A stretch of DNA of 30,179 nt, taken from the NCBI GenBank assembly GCA_015680685.1, contig MNCI01008967.1:271492-301670 (forward strand), given 5' to 3'. The stretch is from Gnetum montanum. Its lineage: Eukaryota > Streptophyta > Gnetopsida > Gnetales > Gnetaceae. Positions within the stretch are counted from its first letter, which is position 1, and every line of letters starts with the position of its first letter. Below the pieces are notes generated by a model that was given only the letters and a program-made list of their open reading frames with translations, made no database searches and had not been told where the DNA came from. This document shows positions 10,691 through 21,150 of this stretch, one piece after another. The position numbers and the translations under genes are program-made.

Positions 10691-11790
10691 AGGTGGAGAT
10701 TCAAAAAATTAAGCATGCTTGTCCATCTATTAAGGTGTTGTGGTCATTAGCTATCTTGGGTTTGTGGAAAGGCTTGAGTTATTATGTGTTGACTAGTAGC
10801 TTTTTATTTGGGCTTTTAGGTTTTATTGATAATATAAGATCCCTCTCACAATGTTTGGAACTTAGTTCGTTATGGAATGTTTGTGGGATTCTATTATAAG
10901 ACCTTATCTTCTAATTGAAATTTCACTTTTCTTATTCTTAGGTCATGTTGTTATTTATTATATGCTTTGTGCACTTTGTTAGATGACAAGGCCACCAATC
11001 AATTTTCATCGAGCATGTTGAGATTCATTAATCTTCTTTCTATGCTAGGCTTAAGTCAAGACAAATGTCACAAGTAGTTAAAAGTGTACAAATTTCTATT
11101 TGCATTGGAAGTGTTGGCAATTTTTCATACATGAGCACATAGGAAGAGTAGCCAATAGGAAGTTTCTAAGTGGATCGATAGGACTAAAGGACATCATTGA
11201 GTTTATTGCTTCAATCCCTCCTATATTTACTAATAGTTCATGTTAGTATCTTTTTTATCTCCCTATTGGTAACCTCTGCTTAACCATTGGCTTGGGGGTG
11301 ATATGGAGTTGTTCATTTATGCTTAACCCCTAAGTGTTGCATGAGCTTCCAAAATGTGATGCCTATAATGTGAGTTCCATTATTAGAAATAAGTGCACAT
11401 GGCCCTCTATACTTGTTTACAACACATTGTTGTACAAAACGAGTAGCTATAGAAGATGTGTAATTGGTGATTATTGTAGCTTCTACCCATTTGGTATAGT
11501 AGTTAATAGCTACTATGATGTATTCCTTCTTATTGGACATGGGAGTGATGGAACCCATGAAATCAATGTCCCAAATGTTGAAGCCTTTCAATGGTTGGAT
11601 TCACTATTGAGGCTCCTCCATTCAAGTGACCATCCTCCCATCACATTAACAATGGTTATAAGAGAAAATGAAGTAATTGGTATCCCTAAAAAGTATAGGC
11701 TAGTAATACTCTGCCATGAGGATTTTCAGGGCCATTCATCTTCTAGCATAATGTTCCCCACAAGGGCCTTTATGAGCATCTTGGAGAACA
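10690..11790 (-). pseudogene. integrase (outer element), decayed
   Basis: From right to left: a degraded zinc-binding region (about 11780-11600), then the catalytic core in an open stretch (11591-11313) with 'NIWDIDFMGSI', AINYYTKWVEATII and 'ALISNNGTHI', then 'PQANG-AEVTNREI' at 11298-11265, then the C-terminal part (about 11010-10780) with MLDEN-LVALSSNKVHKAYN. The first catalytic Asp (WDIDF) and the Glu (AEVTN) are present, but the second Asp is Asn (ISNN where the family has ISD). The Gln before AEVTN is a TAA stop. Integrase inserts the cDNA into chromosomal DNA; this copy could not. Confidence 0.85.
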
Positions 11791-12049
11791 CATAATTGAT
11801 CATCATCAAGAATGTAACATCGAACTAGGCCATCGATGCACACCTTGTAAAGGTGTTCATTGATTTCCATGAAGTACTTAGCTTGTTAAAGAAACTATTA
11901 TTTCTTCCTATTATTCCACTGCTATGGCATCTCTTGAGTAAGAAGGTAGGTGAGGATGCCATCATACTAGTTGGTTTTCATGGATACTTATTTAGTAATA
12001 GCTCTAGAAAAGAGGAATTCATCAGAAAATTGATCTAAAAGTGGGCTCT

Positions 12050-12520
12050 CCACCTCTTTTCTATCCCATCTTAATCAAGATAAGTGGTCAGCTACCATAT
12101 TCTTGGTCCCCTTTCTATCCACCATAGTTAGATTGAACTCATGCAATATCACCAAAAACTATATGACATGGGGATTCACCATTAGCTTATTCATCAAGAA
12201 CCTAATTGCACTATGATCTATGTGCACAAATACCTTGTATCCAAGCACATAGTGCCTGAACGTTTCCAAGGCATACACCACTATCATTAGTTCTTTCTTA
12301 ATGGTGGTGTAGTTTAGTTGTGCACCCACAATGCTTCTACTCATACAGTGGATATATTAGGAATGTTTTTGATCATTCAACTATGTGAGCATAGCTTCCA
12401 AGCCATAATTGGATGTGTTTATCATAATATGGAGGGATCTAGACTAATCAGGTGCTTGTAGAATCAGAGTTTGCATGAGCTTTTGCTTGAGTTGCTAGAA
12501 TGCATGCTCACATTCCTTAA
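12050..12520 (-). pseudogene. RNase H domain (outer element), decayed
   Basis: 'LQAPD-SRSLHIMINTSNYG' near 12480-12420 corresponds to the start of the domain, with the catalytic Asp of the family's 'DAS' motif changed to Asn (INTS). A clean stretch at 12344-12159 then reads 'SIVGAQLNYTTIKKELMIVV', YALETFRHYVLGYKVFVHID and HSAIRFLMNKLMVNPHVI, the standard gypsy RNase H block including the TDH-like 'HIDHSA'. A linker toward integrase (about 12150-12050, 'MVDRKGTKNMVADHLS') is also recognisable. The domain removes the RNA strand during reverse transcription. Confidence 0.85.
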
Positions 12521-12559
12521 TCTAGAAGAATGAAACATCCTTCTTTGTCAAGTAAACCA

Positions 12560-13640
12560 ATGATTTAGTGATCTTAGAGAAATTCTTGATGAAGCACTAG
12601 TAATAGCCAGTGTGGCCAAGGAATGACCTTATATCTTTGACTATTTCTAGTTGTTAAGTTATTCCATGGATGACCCTTATTTTTTTAGGGTCCACCTCAA
12701 TCCATTTCTATGAAATTTTGTGCCCCAACACAATGCTTTCCTAGATCATCAAGTGGTTTTTCTACCAATTAAGCCTAAGGTTTATCTTCACACATCTTTT
12801 CAACACTTGCTCAAGATGGTCTAAGGCTTACTCAAATGTAGTCCCATAGGTGGAGAATTCATCTGTGAATGCCTCCACCCTGTTACCAATTTTTTGTTGA
12901 AAAATGTTGAGGGCAAGGCATTGGAATGTTGCAAGGGCATTACACATGATGAAAGGCATATTTCTATATGAAAAAGTCTCCCAAGGACTTGTGAATGTGG
13001 TTTTGAACTTATCCTCCAATGATATCTATATTTGGTTATAACCACTATAACCATCCAAGAAGCTATAATAGCAATGCCTAGAAATTGTGTCTAATACTTA
13101 GTCCACAAATGACAAGGAAAAATGCTTCTTGTATATTGCCATATTCAATAGCCTGAAATCAATGCAAACCCTCCTTTTCCCACCTTTCTTTAACACTATC
13201 ACAAATGAGCTAATCCACTCACTATCCATAAAGGGATAGATGAGCCTCACCTTAAGGAGTTATTTGATCTTTTAACATTCTACTTGAGTTTGAGGTGCAA
13301 CCACCACTATGGCTACCTCTTTGGTTTAATGAAGGAATCTATGTAAATTTCATGTTAGCATATCCTTGGATAAATTCTAGTCAACTCATGATATGATCAA
13401 TCAAAGATTGTTGGTCATTTCTTGACCACCTCCAATAGCTTCTTTTTCTACACTGAAGCAAGATTAGCATTGATGATGACTACCTTTCCATTATTTAAAA
13501 AAGCATATTCCATTCCAACCAATATATTTTTTTAACTCAAGGAGCTCCTACTTAAAGCTCTTAGGGATTTCCAACTCTCCCCAATTGGTCTCATCAGGTT
13601 CATCGGAGAGATGGTAATGGACTTGCTCTATTTTTTCCAT
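12560..13640 (-). pseudogene. reverse transcriptase (outer element), decayed
   Basis: The lead-in 'NWGELEIPKSFK' (near 13590-13555) is followed by 'VCIDFRLLNMAIYK' and FVD-VLDTISRHCYY (near 13185-13085), then 'SFLDGYSGYNQI', 'FKTTFTSPWETFSYRNMPFI' and 'NALATFQCLALNIF' (two overlapping open pieces at 13054-12821). The YxDD-box region reads FTDEFSTYG, so the second Asp of the pair is Glu. Then come 'LDHLEQVLKRCVKINLRLNW', 'SFLGHTGYY-CFIKNFSKIT' and the connection to RNase H. FVD-VLD has TAG where the family has Gln. Compared with the inner copy the domain is complete in length but inactive. Confidence 0.85.
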
Positions 13641-13849
13641 GCCTTCAATGTAGGTACTTGTAAGGCTCTCATTTTTTTCCATGCACAAGGTTGAACTAAT
13701 TTTTGCTTTAGCTATTAGCCATTGGGTGTCCTCCTAGTTTATGGCTTCTTCATACAAGCACCTTTGAACTTCCATGACATTTGCAGACTTCCTACATGCT
13801 GTGAGTGTGATACTTTTAATTATCCATAATTTCTGCATGCAATAGCCTC

Positions 13850-14017
13850 ATGTATCATTGTACATGATGCATGGAATTTTTTTTCTCTCTATCTTCTCAA
13901 AGTCATTTTTCTTGGAAATCTCTAAGGAGAGGTCTCTGATTCCTAGCCATGCATCAATTGTACTCAGCCAAGGCCTTCCCATGAGGATAGGGAAGTCCCC
14001 CTTGCAATTATCTATAC
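13850..14017 (-). pseudogene. protease, C-terminal part (outer element)
   Basis: On the minus strand this piece begins at 14017, exactly where the inner element is inserted, with sequence homologous to 17855-18030 of the inner copy ('gacttccctatcctcatggg' against 'gacttcccaatcatcatgga'). It encodes the segment after the protease active site leading toward RT. The N-terminal part of the same gene lies on the other side of the insertion at 24147-24370. The open frame on the opposite strand (13858-14103) is a shadow. Confidence 0.75.
14013..14017. repeat. probable target-site duplication of the inner element (left)
   Basis: TATAC next to the LTR edge at 14018 corresponds to TATGT at 24147-24151. 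Three of five bases match and both differences are transitions, as expected for an aged duplication. The position is supported because the outer element's protease sequence resumes on both sides. Confidence 0.55.
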
Positions 14018-14850
14018 TAATGAATCATAATCTTCATATGCCCCAATATCAAATCCCTAATATCAAAGCTCAAGCTACATTATTAGATATATTAGATATC
14101 TAATATTGTAGGATGAGTACCTACCTATAAATATAGTAGTTTAGTGCATGATTCATCCATCTTTCTATTAGTTTTAGCAAAGCTCTTGTATTTTGTTTTT
14201 TCTAGAGTTAGAATATTTTCTAAGTGCCCCCAGTAGGAGTCAAAGAGTGTATAGATCTTTATTTGAGCACTATTGTACTTGAGCACCCTAGTGTGAACAA
14301 CAATAAAGACAAGCTTTTTGATAAAACCTTGCAACGCTTGGAATAAATTAATGTTTCCTTATGCATTTAATATTGAAGCAATTTTCTTTAATAAATTTCA
14401 ACTAACTAGTTAACATCAATTAAATAGCACACATAAGTATGACCACTTCAAGCATATGTTAATGCTTGGTAGAAGTGCCTAATGCTTGGGAATCTAGTAG
14501 TGTTACATGTGTTCAGGATGTGTATAGAAAGTGGGAATGGATGCTTATGTTAGGATTAGTTAGAAATTAGTTAGTAATTAGATTAGTAAAATATTTAATT
14601 ACTTTATTCTCTAGCACTTAAGCAACTTAAATGATAAAAGATAACATGATAAATATCAAATGCCTTAGTTACATTTAACCATACACTTGCATTTCACAAG
14701 TGGAACTGAGAAGACAATGATTGTAATGGTTAGGTTCACCTCTTAGACCAAGTGCACTTAAAGATCTAAAGTCTACAAAATTCAACCGAATCACTAAGTA
14801 AAAACTAGTGATTAGTATGGTTGGATGTGGGATATACTTGCTACTCATCA
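14018..14850 (+). repeat. 5' LTR of the inner element
   Basis: 833 bp. It starts TAATGAATCATAATC, a decayed TGATGA, and ends CTCATCA at 14850, just before the primer site. It aligns with 23292-24146 throughout. The middle and right parts (about 14430-14850) also match both outer LTRs. The first ~120 bp differ from the outer family members. Confidence 0.9.
14126..14135 (+). promoter_or_regulatory. TATA box of the inner 5' LTR
   Basis: TATAAATATA, about 110 bp from the LTR start. The same sequence is kept at 23409-23418 in the 3' LTR, which supports a real U3 promoter rather than chance. Confidence 0.6.
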
Positions 14851-14851
14851 T

Positions 14852-14869
14852 TGGTGTCATTGTAAGGAA
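14852..14869 (+). other. primer-binding site, decayed tRNA-Asp type (inner element)
   Basis: Immediately after the LTR the sequence TGGTGTCATTGTAAGGAA aligns without gaps to the complement of the 3' end of plant tRNA-Asp(GUC). It matches at 11 of 18 positions, and six of the seven mismatches are C-to-T or G-to-A. This primer is typical of Athila/Tat elements. Confidence 0.75.
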
Positions 14870-15003
14870 CTTTAGTTAGCTAGATGCGCTATTTGGGACT
14901 TAGTGAAATTATTCAAGATCATTGTAACAAATATTAAAGTTTAAATCATTCAAAATAATAATTATTATTATAAAAAAACACTGATATTTTCTTCCAATCT
15001 AAA

Positions 15004-16866
15004 ATGGCTTCTTCTCACAAGGATGATTCTCCACCAAATTTCAAGCATACATCCAATCAACAGACGAATGAATAGTCAAATCAGCTAGTGCCCTAATAAT
15101 GTAGAGTGGTATATACTCATCCCAATGAGTATGTACTAGACTTCACCTTCATCCCACATTAGGATGAATAATTATGGTGGAGGGACATGGAGGGCAGCAT
15201 TATGTTTCTACCCAATCGATCAATTCTTGTAATGCTACACCAAACTCTTATGAGGTTGGGCATCTAAGGGCTTAATGGTGAATACATTGTGCAAGACCAT
15301 GACTATTGAGATTACCATTCCACTAAGGCATAATGCAAAAGAGATTAGCAACAAGAGAAGTGCTATGAAGCTTTGAAAGGAAAAAGGTTTAATAACCCCT
15401 TGTTCTTGTTGGGCCAAAAAAATAGTGAGGAATCCTTCTCTTTGGGTTCTCAATATACTAAATCTTTTTCCCTTGGTTTCGATGAAGGTTGCTTGAACCA
15501 AAATTTATAGTCCACTATAAAAAATCCTAGTTTAGGTAAGAACAGGTCTCATGATCATGGGGGATCCAAAGGTGGGAGTCATGGTAGGGACGAGGACAAG
15601 CATCATGATGATGATCATGGTTGTGACCAAAAAAGAGGGGGTCATAGGCACTGTGGTGATGCTAGTCCTCCTTCCTCTTCACCTTTGTCATCCTCTTCTT
15701 CTTCCTCTAGCTTTGATCGAAGCTATAGAGGAGGTGACCATGATGGAGGTGACTGGCAAGATAGAGACAATCATAGGGCCCATTGGTCTAGTTAAGACTA
15801 GGGGCATGGATAATCATGGGAGGCCCACAACTATGAAAGAAGGGGAAGAAAAGGACATCATGTGCATCATGGACATCATAGAGGCCATGATTATGATGAG
15901 TCTTTTCTTGCAACTTGAAACATGTTGAACATTGTAGAGGAACTAAGAATTCCAAAAATGCATGTGAAAGATAGTAGAAGTGGAACTTAGATCCATAGAA
16001 CCATCTTCAAGCCTTTCACAATGCTCGTGCCTTATAAAACATGGAGAAAAAAATGCTAAAAATTAAATAAATTCCCAAGGATACTCATCAAGGTAGCTGA
16101 AAGTTGGTACTGGTCCTTAGAGCCAGAATCAATCCATAGATGGAGTACAATGCTTGAGCTCTTCAATGATAAGTATCAAATGTACCCTCAAGTGTCCAAC
16201 CTAAAAAAGTAGATCCAAAGATGGAATCAAGGAATACATGAACCCTTGGATGCAACCATGGGTAGGTACTATTCTCTTTTGCACTAATGTCCTAGTCATG
16301 GTTATTCTCAAAGGAAGCATCTCCACCATATCATAGATGGGCTCCAAATAGAAATAAGAAGAACTCTTGAGATCTATGCCCAAGGAAGACTTTCAAAATT
16401 AATGGTCCATTATATTCAAATCCTAATAGATCAAGTTTCCAAAGAAGAAGAAGAGTTGAGAAAAAAGGAAAGTGTGGAAGAGTACAATTGAGATCCTTCC
16501 ATCTACAAAAGGTAAGTCTAGTTCTATGACAGTGAGGAGGAGGCATCACTTGATAAGATGGTGCAACAAAAGACCTTGCTAATTCAAAAATATATTTCTA
16601 AAATTTTGACCAAGGTAGAAAAAATTTAAGACTTTTTAGATGAAAAATTTAAGATGACTCTGAAAATAGCAAAGGAATCCAAAAAGAAAATTAGTAATTG
16701 TGATTGTAGGAGAAGGCAGGAAGCTAAATGTGCCCACTCAAGGGGTAAGAGAAATATTGCTACTATAGAGAAGGTTATGGACTCTAAATTAGATGATGAT
16801 GGTGGGTGTGAAATCTACCACTATGAACATCCTAAGAGATGTTGCTCCATTGTGTCACACTTGTAG
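15004..16866 (+). pseudogene. gag (inner element), decayed
   Basis: The ATG at 15004 (MASSHKDDSPP) opens one frame that can be followed for about 1.8 kb across scattered stops. Residues about 180-290 are a His/Asp/Gly/Ser-rich low-complexity stretch (HDHGGSKGGSHGRDEDKHHD and, later, GHHVHHGHHRGHDYD). The retrotransposon gag domain follows near 16090-16480: 'ESWYWSLEPESIHRWSTMLE', 'LFNDKYQMYP', then IIDGLQIEIRRTLEIYAQGR. A Lys-rich open piece (16654-16866) ends in a Cys/His cluster (CEIYHYEHPKRCC) that may be a ruined CCHC knuckle. Gag forms the virus-like particle. The outer element shares the first ~250 codons but lacks the gag domain. Confidence 0.8.
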
Positions 16867-17520
16867 GAGTCTAGGGTGTACACTTTAAATCCTAGACTGG
16901 CAAGAAGGTAAGCACCCAAAAGGTTGCCTTATCCTCAATGTAATCCCAAGTAGTTCCATCAACAACAAACCTATTATCCGAGTGGAGCTCCACCATGACC
17001 TTATGAGCAGTATCATCAATAGTAGCACCCACAGTCATGAGGGATGCCACCACCAAGGCAGCAGTACCCATACTAGCATCCTGATCCATATGGGTACTAT
17101 GTTCAGTAATCTATTTCTCCATGCGACTCTTCTAGTCAAGCCTTATTACAACATCACTACTACCCTCCTCAATACTATAGAGCCTAATCTCCAAGAGGGG
17201 AATCCCCATTTCTTCACTACCCTTCTCATCCTTCTACACATGTCCCTCCACCATCAACGTAGTTGCCACCTATTCCATCAATGCAAGGTGAAATTCTAGC
17301 CCAAACATAATAATGTAATGTCATTAAGGCTATTAACTTTTATAATTGGCTCCCCAGCCAAGTGGTTCAAAAAAAAATCTTTAAAAAGACCATTCTTCCA
17401 AACCAACAATCCTACAAATTCCTCATAGGCATGCATGGCCAATAGCCCTTATTCTCCCTCATCCTCTACATCTACATCCTTTGAATCCCCTTCAAACCAA
17501 ACACCTCGCAAAGTGCATAC
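16867..17520 (+). pseudogene. Pro/Gln/Tyr-rich linker between gag and protease (inner element)
   Basis: In the gag frame this segment reads as low complexity rich in Pro, Gln, Tyr, His and Ser (for example RLPYPQCNP, HQQQTYYPSGAPP, HVPPPS). A frame change of +1 occurs before the open stretch at 17435-17698, which begins the protease region (PYSPSSSTSTSFESPSNQTP). Such disordered linkers are common in plant gypsy gag-pol. The outer element has no counterpart because of its deletion. Confidence 0.5.
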
Positions 17521-17905
17521 CATCATGTTAACCCATGGCGTAACTGATTGGATTAACATTAGCCACCTTACTAGGAAACAATTTGATCTTAGGAGTCCCC
17601 TTATCTTCCTTCAAATTGCTGGAAAAGAACCTTGTAAGGATTTTTTGGATTCAAATTTTGGTGTCAATCTAATTTCTCATGAGATGTATCAAGCCTAGAA
17701 CTTACCTCCATTCAAGAAGGAAAGCATTCATCTTGAGTTGGTAGACCAGTAAATCACTACTCCTTTGGGACCCATGAAGGACATTGTGACCACTATCTGT
17801 AGGTGGTCCTATCCTACTAACTCCCTAGTGATTCATGTTAATAACAATAAATGGGACTTCCCAATCATCATGGAAAGGGCTTGGTGGAGCACCATTGATG
17901 CATGA
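17521..17905 (+). pseudogene. aspartic protease (inner element), decayed
   Basis: 'LIFLQIAGKEPCKDFLDSNF' and GVNLISHEMYQA give the retroviral-type protease core. The catalytic Asp is retained (FLDS), but the following Gly of the D-S/T-G triad is lost (LDSNFG). Downstream 'WSYPTNSLVIHVNNNKWDFP' and 'IIMERAWWSTIDA' match the conserved second half (family: ILGRPWL.T.DA). The protease releases Gag, RT and IN from the polyprotein. TAG stops occur after MYQA and after ELVDQ. The outer homologue is split at 24147/14017. Confidence 0.8.
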
Positions 17906-18229
17906 CCATGAATTCGAGACCTCTCCTTAGAGATTTCTAAGGAAAATGCATTCAAGAAGATAGAGAAGGAGAGAGTTCCATGCATTGCATACAATGATAA
18001 AGGGTGCAAATATGTGCAGAAACTATGATAAATAAAAAGTAAAAACATTACAACATGCAGCCAGTGTGCATATATGTCCAAAATTCAAAGGTTCCTATAC
18101 ACAACAGCCACAAAATAAGAGGATACTCAGTCGCAATCAATTGATCCTACTAGCAACTCAACAATTTTCATGGAATCAACTAAGAGCCTGATGAGTGCCT
18201 ATGTTGAAGGCATGTATGAGATGGAGTAG

Positions 18230-19300
18230 ATCCATCACCAAATCTCCAATGAATCTAATGACACTTATTGGGGAGAGTTCAAAATCCCTAAGAGCTTTAA
18301 ACAGGAGCCCCTAGAGTTGAAAACTCTACCTACTAGCATGGAATATGCTTTTCTAAATAATGGGAATCCAGTGAAAATCAATGTCATCCTTACTCTTAAA
18401 TAAAAATATTATCTATTTAAAGTGATCAAAAAATGGTCAATAGTTTTTTCTTGGTCATATCTTGAACTCACTAGTATTAATCCTAGGATATGCCAGCACT
18501 ACATCTATACAAATATTTTCATGAAGCCAGAGAAATAACTACAGCAACTGTTGAATCCAAAACTCAATCAAATCATTAAGGAGGAAATTGAACAACTCCT
18601 CAAGGCAAGGTTCATCTATTCCATTGTAAATAGCCAGTGGGTTAGCCTACTTGTGATAGTACCAAAGAAATGTGGTAAGTGGAGGGTCTGTATTGACTTC
18701 AGGGTATTGAACATGGTGACTTACAAAGATCATTTTCCATTTTCATTTGTGGAGTAGGTGTTGGACATCATTTCTAGGCATTACTATTGTAGATTTCTAG
18801 ATGATTATAGTAGCTATAACCAAATTCAAATTGTGCCAAAGTATTAGGCCAAAAATAACATTCATAAGTTCCTAGAGAACATTTTCATATAGAAAGATGC
18901 TATTTGGTCTGTGCAATGCTCCTGCAACCTTCTAATGCCTTTTCTTGAGAATCTTGAAATAGAAAATTAATAGTAGGATGGAAGTCTTCATGGATGACTT
19001 CTTCACCTATGGGACTACATTTGAGCAAGCCTTGGACCATCTTGAGAAAGTGTTAAGAAGGTGTGTGAAGATAAACCTTCAATGCAACTAGCAAAAAAAG
19101 CCATATGATGGTACAAGAAGGTATTGGTTTAGGGCATAGAATATCTAAAAAATGGATTGACATGAATCCTAAAAATATAAGTTTCATCCAAGGAATTACC
19201 CATCAATCAGAAACTATCAAAGATGTCTAGTCATTCCTTGGTCACACTAGCTACTACTAGTGATTCATAGAGAATTTCTCTAAGATCACCAAATCATTGG
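18230..19300 (+). pseudogene. reverse transcriptase (inner element), decayed
   Basis: Lead-in 'YWGEFKIPKSFKQEPLELKT', then 'LNPKLNQIIKEEIEQLLKAR' and 'VSLLVIVPKKCGKWRVCIDF' in an open piece at 18551-18757, then 'FLDDYSSYNQIQIVPKY', 'LFGLCNAPATF' and the active-site box FMDDFFTYG with both Asp present (18990-18998), then 'LDHLEKVLRRCVKINLQCN' and HTSYY-FIENFSKITKSLV. Many stops occur, several exactly where the family has Gln (FVE-VLD, PKY-AK). RT copies the element RNA into cDNA. This copy keeps catalytic residues but no usable frame. Confidence 0.85.
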
Positions 19301-19329
19301 TGAAGTTTATAAAGAAGGACTCTAGGTTT

Positions 19330-19720
19330 CTTATAGACTAAGAAATGTGAGAATGCATTTTAGCAACTCAAGAAGAAGCTTGTAAAAAATCCAATTCTAT
19401 AAGCACCTAATTGGTCTAAGCCATTCCACATCATTATGGATGCATCAACTTATGCTTTGGGAGTTATGCTCATGTAGTTGGATTATTAAAAACATCCTTA
19501 CTACATCCATTGTGTGAGTTGAAGCATTGTGCATGCATAGCTAAACTACATCATAATATAAAAATAATTTATGGTAGTGTTGTATGCCTTGGAGGAATTT
19601 AGGAACTATGTTCTTGGGTAAATGGTGTTTGTACACACAAATCCATTTCCTCATGAACAAACCAATGATTAGCCCACATATCATATAATGGCTCATGATC
19701 TTGCAAAAATTCAATCTTAT
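19330..19720 (+). pseudogene. RNase H domain (inner element), decayed
   Basis: 'APNWSKPFHIIMDASTYALG' (about 19407-19470) carries the MDAS motif with its catalytic Asp. After several frameshifts come remnants corresponding to 'VVYALEEFRNYVLG' (about 19578-19620) and MVFVHT (about 19622-19640). This copy is shorter and more shifted than the outer one at 12344-12159, but it retains the Asp that the outer copy has lost. Confidence 0.7.
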
Positions 19721-20084
19721 GATGATAGATTGAAAGGGAATTGAGAATGTGGTTATTGACCACTTGTCTCAGTTGAGATGAGATAACAAAGAGGAGATCC
19801 CACTTTCTAATTAATTTCCTAATAAACTCTTCTTTTCCATAGCTATAAATAAACAAGTTCCCAATGATCCTAACTAGTATGATGGCATTCTCACCTATCT
19901 TCTCTCTTAAAAGATGTCATAAAACTTGGACCATAGGAAGAAATAATAGTTTCTTCACCAAGTAAAACACCTCATGGAGATCAATAGACACCTTTAAAAG
20001 GTGTGTGTTGATGACTTTGCTCATTGGTGTGTCCTTGATGCTGATCAACTACACATTCCCCAAGACTCTCATGAGGGTCCTTCT

Positions 20085-20600
20085 AGGGTCCACTATTTGA
20101 TGATATGCATGGCCATTAAGATCTTGATGGTAGGGTATTATTGGTAAAAAATTCTTAGGAATGCTCACCAATTCATCCACTCTTGTAAATGTTGCCAACA
20201 TGATGGTTGAATTACCACTCAAATGAAGGAACCTCAATAGTAGATTCAACTAGAGGAACCCTTCAATATCTGGGGCATTAACATCATGGGTCCCATCACA
20301 GACATGTCAAATGGAAATGCATACATCATAGTTGTTGTTGACTATTATATGAAATGAGTAGAATCAGCAACCATCATCAACTATACACCTCCTATAGCTA
20401 CTCAATTTATACAACAACATGTTGTAAACAAGTTTGGTATGCCATGTGCACTTATTTCTGACAGTGGTACTCACTTTACAAGCACTACCTTTTGGAAGCT
20501 TATGCAACACTTGTGAATAGAACATAAATTAAAAACACCCTACGACCCCATGCCAATGATTAAGAAAAGGTAAAAAATAGGAAAATCACTATGATCTTAA
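20085..20600 (+). pseudogene. integrase zinc-binding and catalytic core (inner element), decayed
   Basis: The zinc-binding end is visible as 'MAIKILMVGYYW', then NAHQFIHSCKCCQHDG (about 20107-20210). The core follows: FNIWGINIMGPI, 'AYIIVVVDYYMK', 'PPIATQFIQQHVVNKFGMPC', ALISDSGTHFTSTTFW (about 20447-20495) and 'HAND-EKVKNRKI' near 20550. The first catalytic Asp is Asn here (WGINIM for family WGIDFM) and the Glu position reads Lys, whereas the second Asp (ISDSG) is kept. This is the reverse of the outer copy. Confidence 0.85.
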
Positions 20601-20764
20601 CAAAAATAGTTAGCAAATATAGGAGATACTAAAGCACAAAACTCAATAATGCCATTTGGGCCTATTTCTCCACCTAAAAACTCCCTATAGGCTATTCTCC
20701 CTATGATCTTATGTATGAAAAACTTTGAACTCTTCTTATTTAGTTTGAGCTCTATATACTTTCA

Positions 20765-21150
20765 ATGACTTGTGACCTTGACCTTAACCTAAGTCTAGAA
20801 AAAAAAGAAATGCTAATAAACCTTAGCTTGCTAGATGAGAATCAATTGGTAGCCCTATCATATAATGAGTTGTACAAGACATTCAATAAGCAACACCATG
20901 ATCTCAAAATAAGAAAAGTAAAACTTCAACCAGGACACAAAGTCCTTTACCAAAACCCCACATATGTTCCATAAAGAAGTAAGTTTTAAAAATTATGGTA
21001 AGGGCCTTACGTCATCTATAAAACCTTTCCTTCTAGGGCCATGTTGATCTACAAAACTAAAAGCCCAAATAAGAAACTACTAATCAACATGCAACAAGTA
21101 AAACCTTTCCATAAGCCTAAGAGAGCTAGTGAGTGTAGCACCTCCTTAGA
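20765..21150 (+). pseudogene. integrase C-terminal region with GPY/F module (inner element)
   Basis: A 69-codon open stretch begins MTCDLDLNLSLEKKEMLINL and continues with 'LSLLDENQLVALSYNELYKT' and VKLQPGHKVLYQNP. After one stop the GPY/F module reads W-GPYVIYKTFPSRAMLIYK, with the GPY itself intact. This region contacts DNA in gypsy integrases. No chromodomain follows, in keeping with Athila/Tat rather than chromovirus elements. Confidence 0.8.

Noticed and set aside
11334-11795. 153-codon open frame (+)
   Set aside because: Antisense shadow of the outer integrase core, whose motifs are clear on the minus strand.
13858-14103. 81-codon open frame (+), and 18081-17833 (-)
   Set aside because: Both are the antisense of the same protease segment in the two elements; the sense strand carries the recognisable protein.
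15551-15928. 125-codon Met/Val/Ile-rich open frame
   Set aside because: It lies in a shifted frame over the gag His-rich segment. The gag frame from 15004 explains the sequence and has the outer homologue.
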